A DNA stretch of 64,000 nt from Sporosarcina highlanderae. Lineage in GTDB: Bacteria > Bacillota > Bacilli > Bacillales_A > Planococcaceae. The stretch covers positions 62,001 to 126,000 of the forward strand of contig NZ_JAROCC010000011.1 in assembly GCF_030433715.1 (NCBI RefSeq), read 5' to 3'. The translations under genes and the position numbers were made by a program. This document shows positions 62,594 through 64,000 of this stretch, one piece after another. A model generated the notes under the pieces. The model was given only the letters and a program-made list of their open reading frames with translations, was not told where the DNA came from and made no database searches. Every line of letters starts with the position of its first letter. Within the stretch, counting starts at the first letter, position 1.

Positions 62594-63343
62594 ATGCTTT
62601 TGTCCATCATACAAGGGATTTTCAACAAGAAGTCTAATACAGCATTGATTGAGCTTGTATGTAAGGCGAAGTCGGGCGATGAGAAGGTCATGAACGATCT
62701 TCTCATCGCATTTACTCCGTTCATGAAAAAAACGGCTTCTTTCGTATGCAATCGATTCATTGATGACAGCGATGAGGAATTCAGTGTAGCGATGGTCGGC
62801 TTTCACGAGGCGGTATTGAAATACGAACCGGAAGAAAATGCGTCGCTAAAGACTTTTGCCCACCTGATCATGAAGAGGCGACTAATCGATCATATACGAA
62901 AAGAAGCGGTAAGGAATGCCAACGTCCTTTTATCCATAGACAATGACGGCGATTCAAATACAAGTGAATACATCTTCGATGAAACATCGATCTTCTCTTA
63001 TTCGGAAGAGCGACAGGCAGCAGAACGGCGTGAGGAGATGACGGAATATGGCAGACTACTACGGGAGTATGGCCTGTCATTCCGTGAACTTGCTACGGTA
63101 TCACCGAAGCACGCTGATTCACGAAAGACTGCTTTTCAAATCGCCCAAATTATAGCTGAGACACCAGAATTTTATAAGCATCTCTTGGAAAATAAAAGAC
63201 TACCGATGAAGCAATTGGAAGATATAGTCGAAGTTTCAAGGAAAACGATTGAACGACATCGGAAATATATCATTGCAGTTACGTTGCTGCTGAACCACGA
63301 TTTTAAATACATTCAGGAATACGTAAAAGGGGAACTCATATGA
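62594..63343 (+). CDS. sigI: RNA polymerase sigma factor SigI
   Basis: SigI is an ECF-like sigma-70 factor of Bacillales and Clostridia for heat and envelope stress. The 249-residue protein has region 2 (DDSDEEFSVAMVGFHEAVLKYEPEENASLKTFAHLIMKRRLIDHIRKE) and a C-terminal HTH-like SigI-C region (LPMKQLEDIVEVSRKTIERHRKYIIAVTLLL). GGAGGG precedes the ATG. It overlaps rsgI by 4 bases, the standard sigma/anti-sigma arrangement. Confidence 0.95.
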   Translation: MLLSIIQGIFNKKSNTALIELVCKAKSGDEKVMNDLLIAFTPFMKKTASFVCNRFIDDSDEEFSVAMVGFHEAVLKYEPEENASLKTFAHLIMKRRLIDHIRKEAVRNANVLLSIDNDGDSNTSEYIFDETSIFSYSEERQAAERREEMTEYGRLLREYGLSFRELATVSPKHADSRKTAFQIAQIIAETPEFYKHLLENKRLPMKQLEDIVEVSRKTIERHRKYIIAVTLLLNHDFKYIQEYVKGELI

Positions 63344-64000
63344 TGCGGACATATAGAGGAATTGTTTGCGAAAAGAAAAATAGATATATGGTGTTCCTGA
63401 CGGGAAATGGCGAGTTTCTGCGTGGAGTACCGATTGGAGACCCCCCTAACGTTGGAGACGAAGCTGATTTCAAACTCGTTGCTTCGACTTGTAGTGTGAG
63501 TAGTAAGTCAAAGCAGCGGGCATTCGGAGCCGTCTTTGTTGCAGCCGCCCTTCTATTTCTCATCGTTTCCTTAGTAAGCCCATTAAACGAAAAAGTGATG
63601 GCATATGTTCAATTAGAAGCTGAAACGGCGATGGAGTTTGTAGTGGACCAACAAGGAACGGTCATTTCCTTGCGTTATCTAAATGAAACGCCGATTGAGC
63701 CTGAGCATCTATCAGAATGGAAGGGTCACGCCCTCCTAACAGTGTTGGATATGGCTATATTGGAATTTTCGGTACGTGACAAGCAAATCATTATTACAAC
63801 AGTCTACCCGACCCGTGAGAGCAAAAGGGAAACGAATCAGATAATTGGCGATGCAGTGAAGGAAGTAAGTGTGAAACATGATGCTTTAAACTTGGAAATA
63901 GCCGAAAGTACGCCACAGGAGAGAAAGATTGCAAATAAGAAAAGAATGTCGATTCACCAATTCAAATCTGTTCAAAATGAAAAACCAGAAAAACCCATAA
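63340..64000 (+). CDS. rsgI: Anti-sigma-I factor RsgI, 3' truncated by window edge
   Basis: The frame opens at an ATG in the sigI stop (63340, or ATG at 63343) and runs 220 codons to the window end. Residues 1-50 form the RsgI N-terminal domain (beta-rich, with YMVFLTGNGEFLRGVP), residues about 64-80 the single membrane helix (FVAAALLFLIVSLVSP) and the rest the start of the extracellular part. RsgI holds SigI at the membrane until stress releases it. Confidence 0.92.
   Translation, partial: MMRTYRGIVCEKKNRYMVFLTGNGEFLRGVPIGDPPNVGDEADFKLVASTCSVSSKSKQRAFGAVFVAAALLFLIVSLVSPLNEKVMAYVQLEAETAMEFVVDQQGTVISLRYLNETPIEPEHLSEWKGHALLTVLDMAILEFSVRDKQIIITTVYPTRESKRETNQIIGDAVKEVSVKHDALNLEIAESTPQERKIANKKRMSIHQFKSVQNEKPEKPI

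Overview
The window looks like chromosome of a low-GC, endospore-forming member of the Bacillales, most likely the Planococcaceae/Sporosarcina side. The evidence is spore genes (Tlp, a YjcZ-type peptide, a GerW-like protein, a LysM-GH18 cortex-type glucosaminidase, two sigma-K-like promoters), sigI-rsgI, a queC/queF locus with a preQ1-I riboswitch, yqhH-yqhG, YfmM, and strong AGGAGG ribosome sites with many TTG/GTG starts. No rRNA, canonical tRNA, phage or CRISPR array was seen.

Layout. 1-3089: 3' part of a multi-domain AAA ATPase and two membrane proteins. 3160-5143: a MITE-like repeat, then a riboswitch-controlled queuosine-precursor operon (queC, transporter, queF). 5283-7166: zinc-ribbon protein, cold-shock protein, membrane protein. 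7344-11423 (minus): an ATP-grasp gene and a compact phosphonate operon (PEP mutase, phosphonopyruvate decarboxylase, AEP transaminase). 11482-14994: second MITE-like copy and an ABC exporter whose second permease has an in-frame stop. 15110-23243: mixed repair, acetyltransferase, Nudix, cell-wall and cupin genes and an HTH/VWA pair. 23364-28922: catalase, aspartase and a complete ISL3-family insertion with an 8-bp target duplication. 29101-36530: RlmCD, yqhHG, RtcB, a DUF2975/XRE pair and DUF817.

36531-46754: a frameshifted DUF5412-type gene, an M3 peptidase, a DIP1984-family gene followed by a tRNA-like RNA candidate, and an ABC-F ATPase behind a leader peptide and terminator. 46773-55740: a strict 20-bp periodic array, serine hydrolase, spore peptide, MBL protein, NupC, a luciferase-like oxidoreductase and a DAACS symporter. 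55900-64000: a long zinc-type ATP sulfurylase, a guanine-type riboswitch with a PbuE purine exporter, YfmM, Tlp, and sigI-rsgI running off the end.

The least ordinary items are two degenerate arrays with an exact 20-bp period (40686-40785 and 46773-46912), the tRNA-like RNA candidate next to DIP1984 in the neighbourhood of RtcB, the leader-ORF/terminator arrangement before the ABC-F gene, the phosphonate/ATP-grasp cluster, the C-type purine riboswitch on pbuE, and two genes broken by single events. All family assignments were made by reading motifs; no database search was run.
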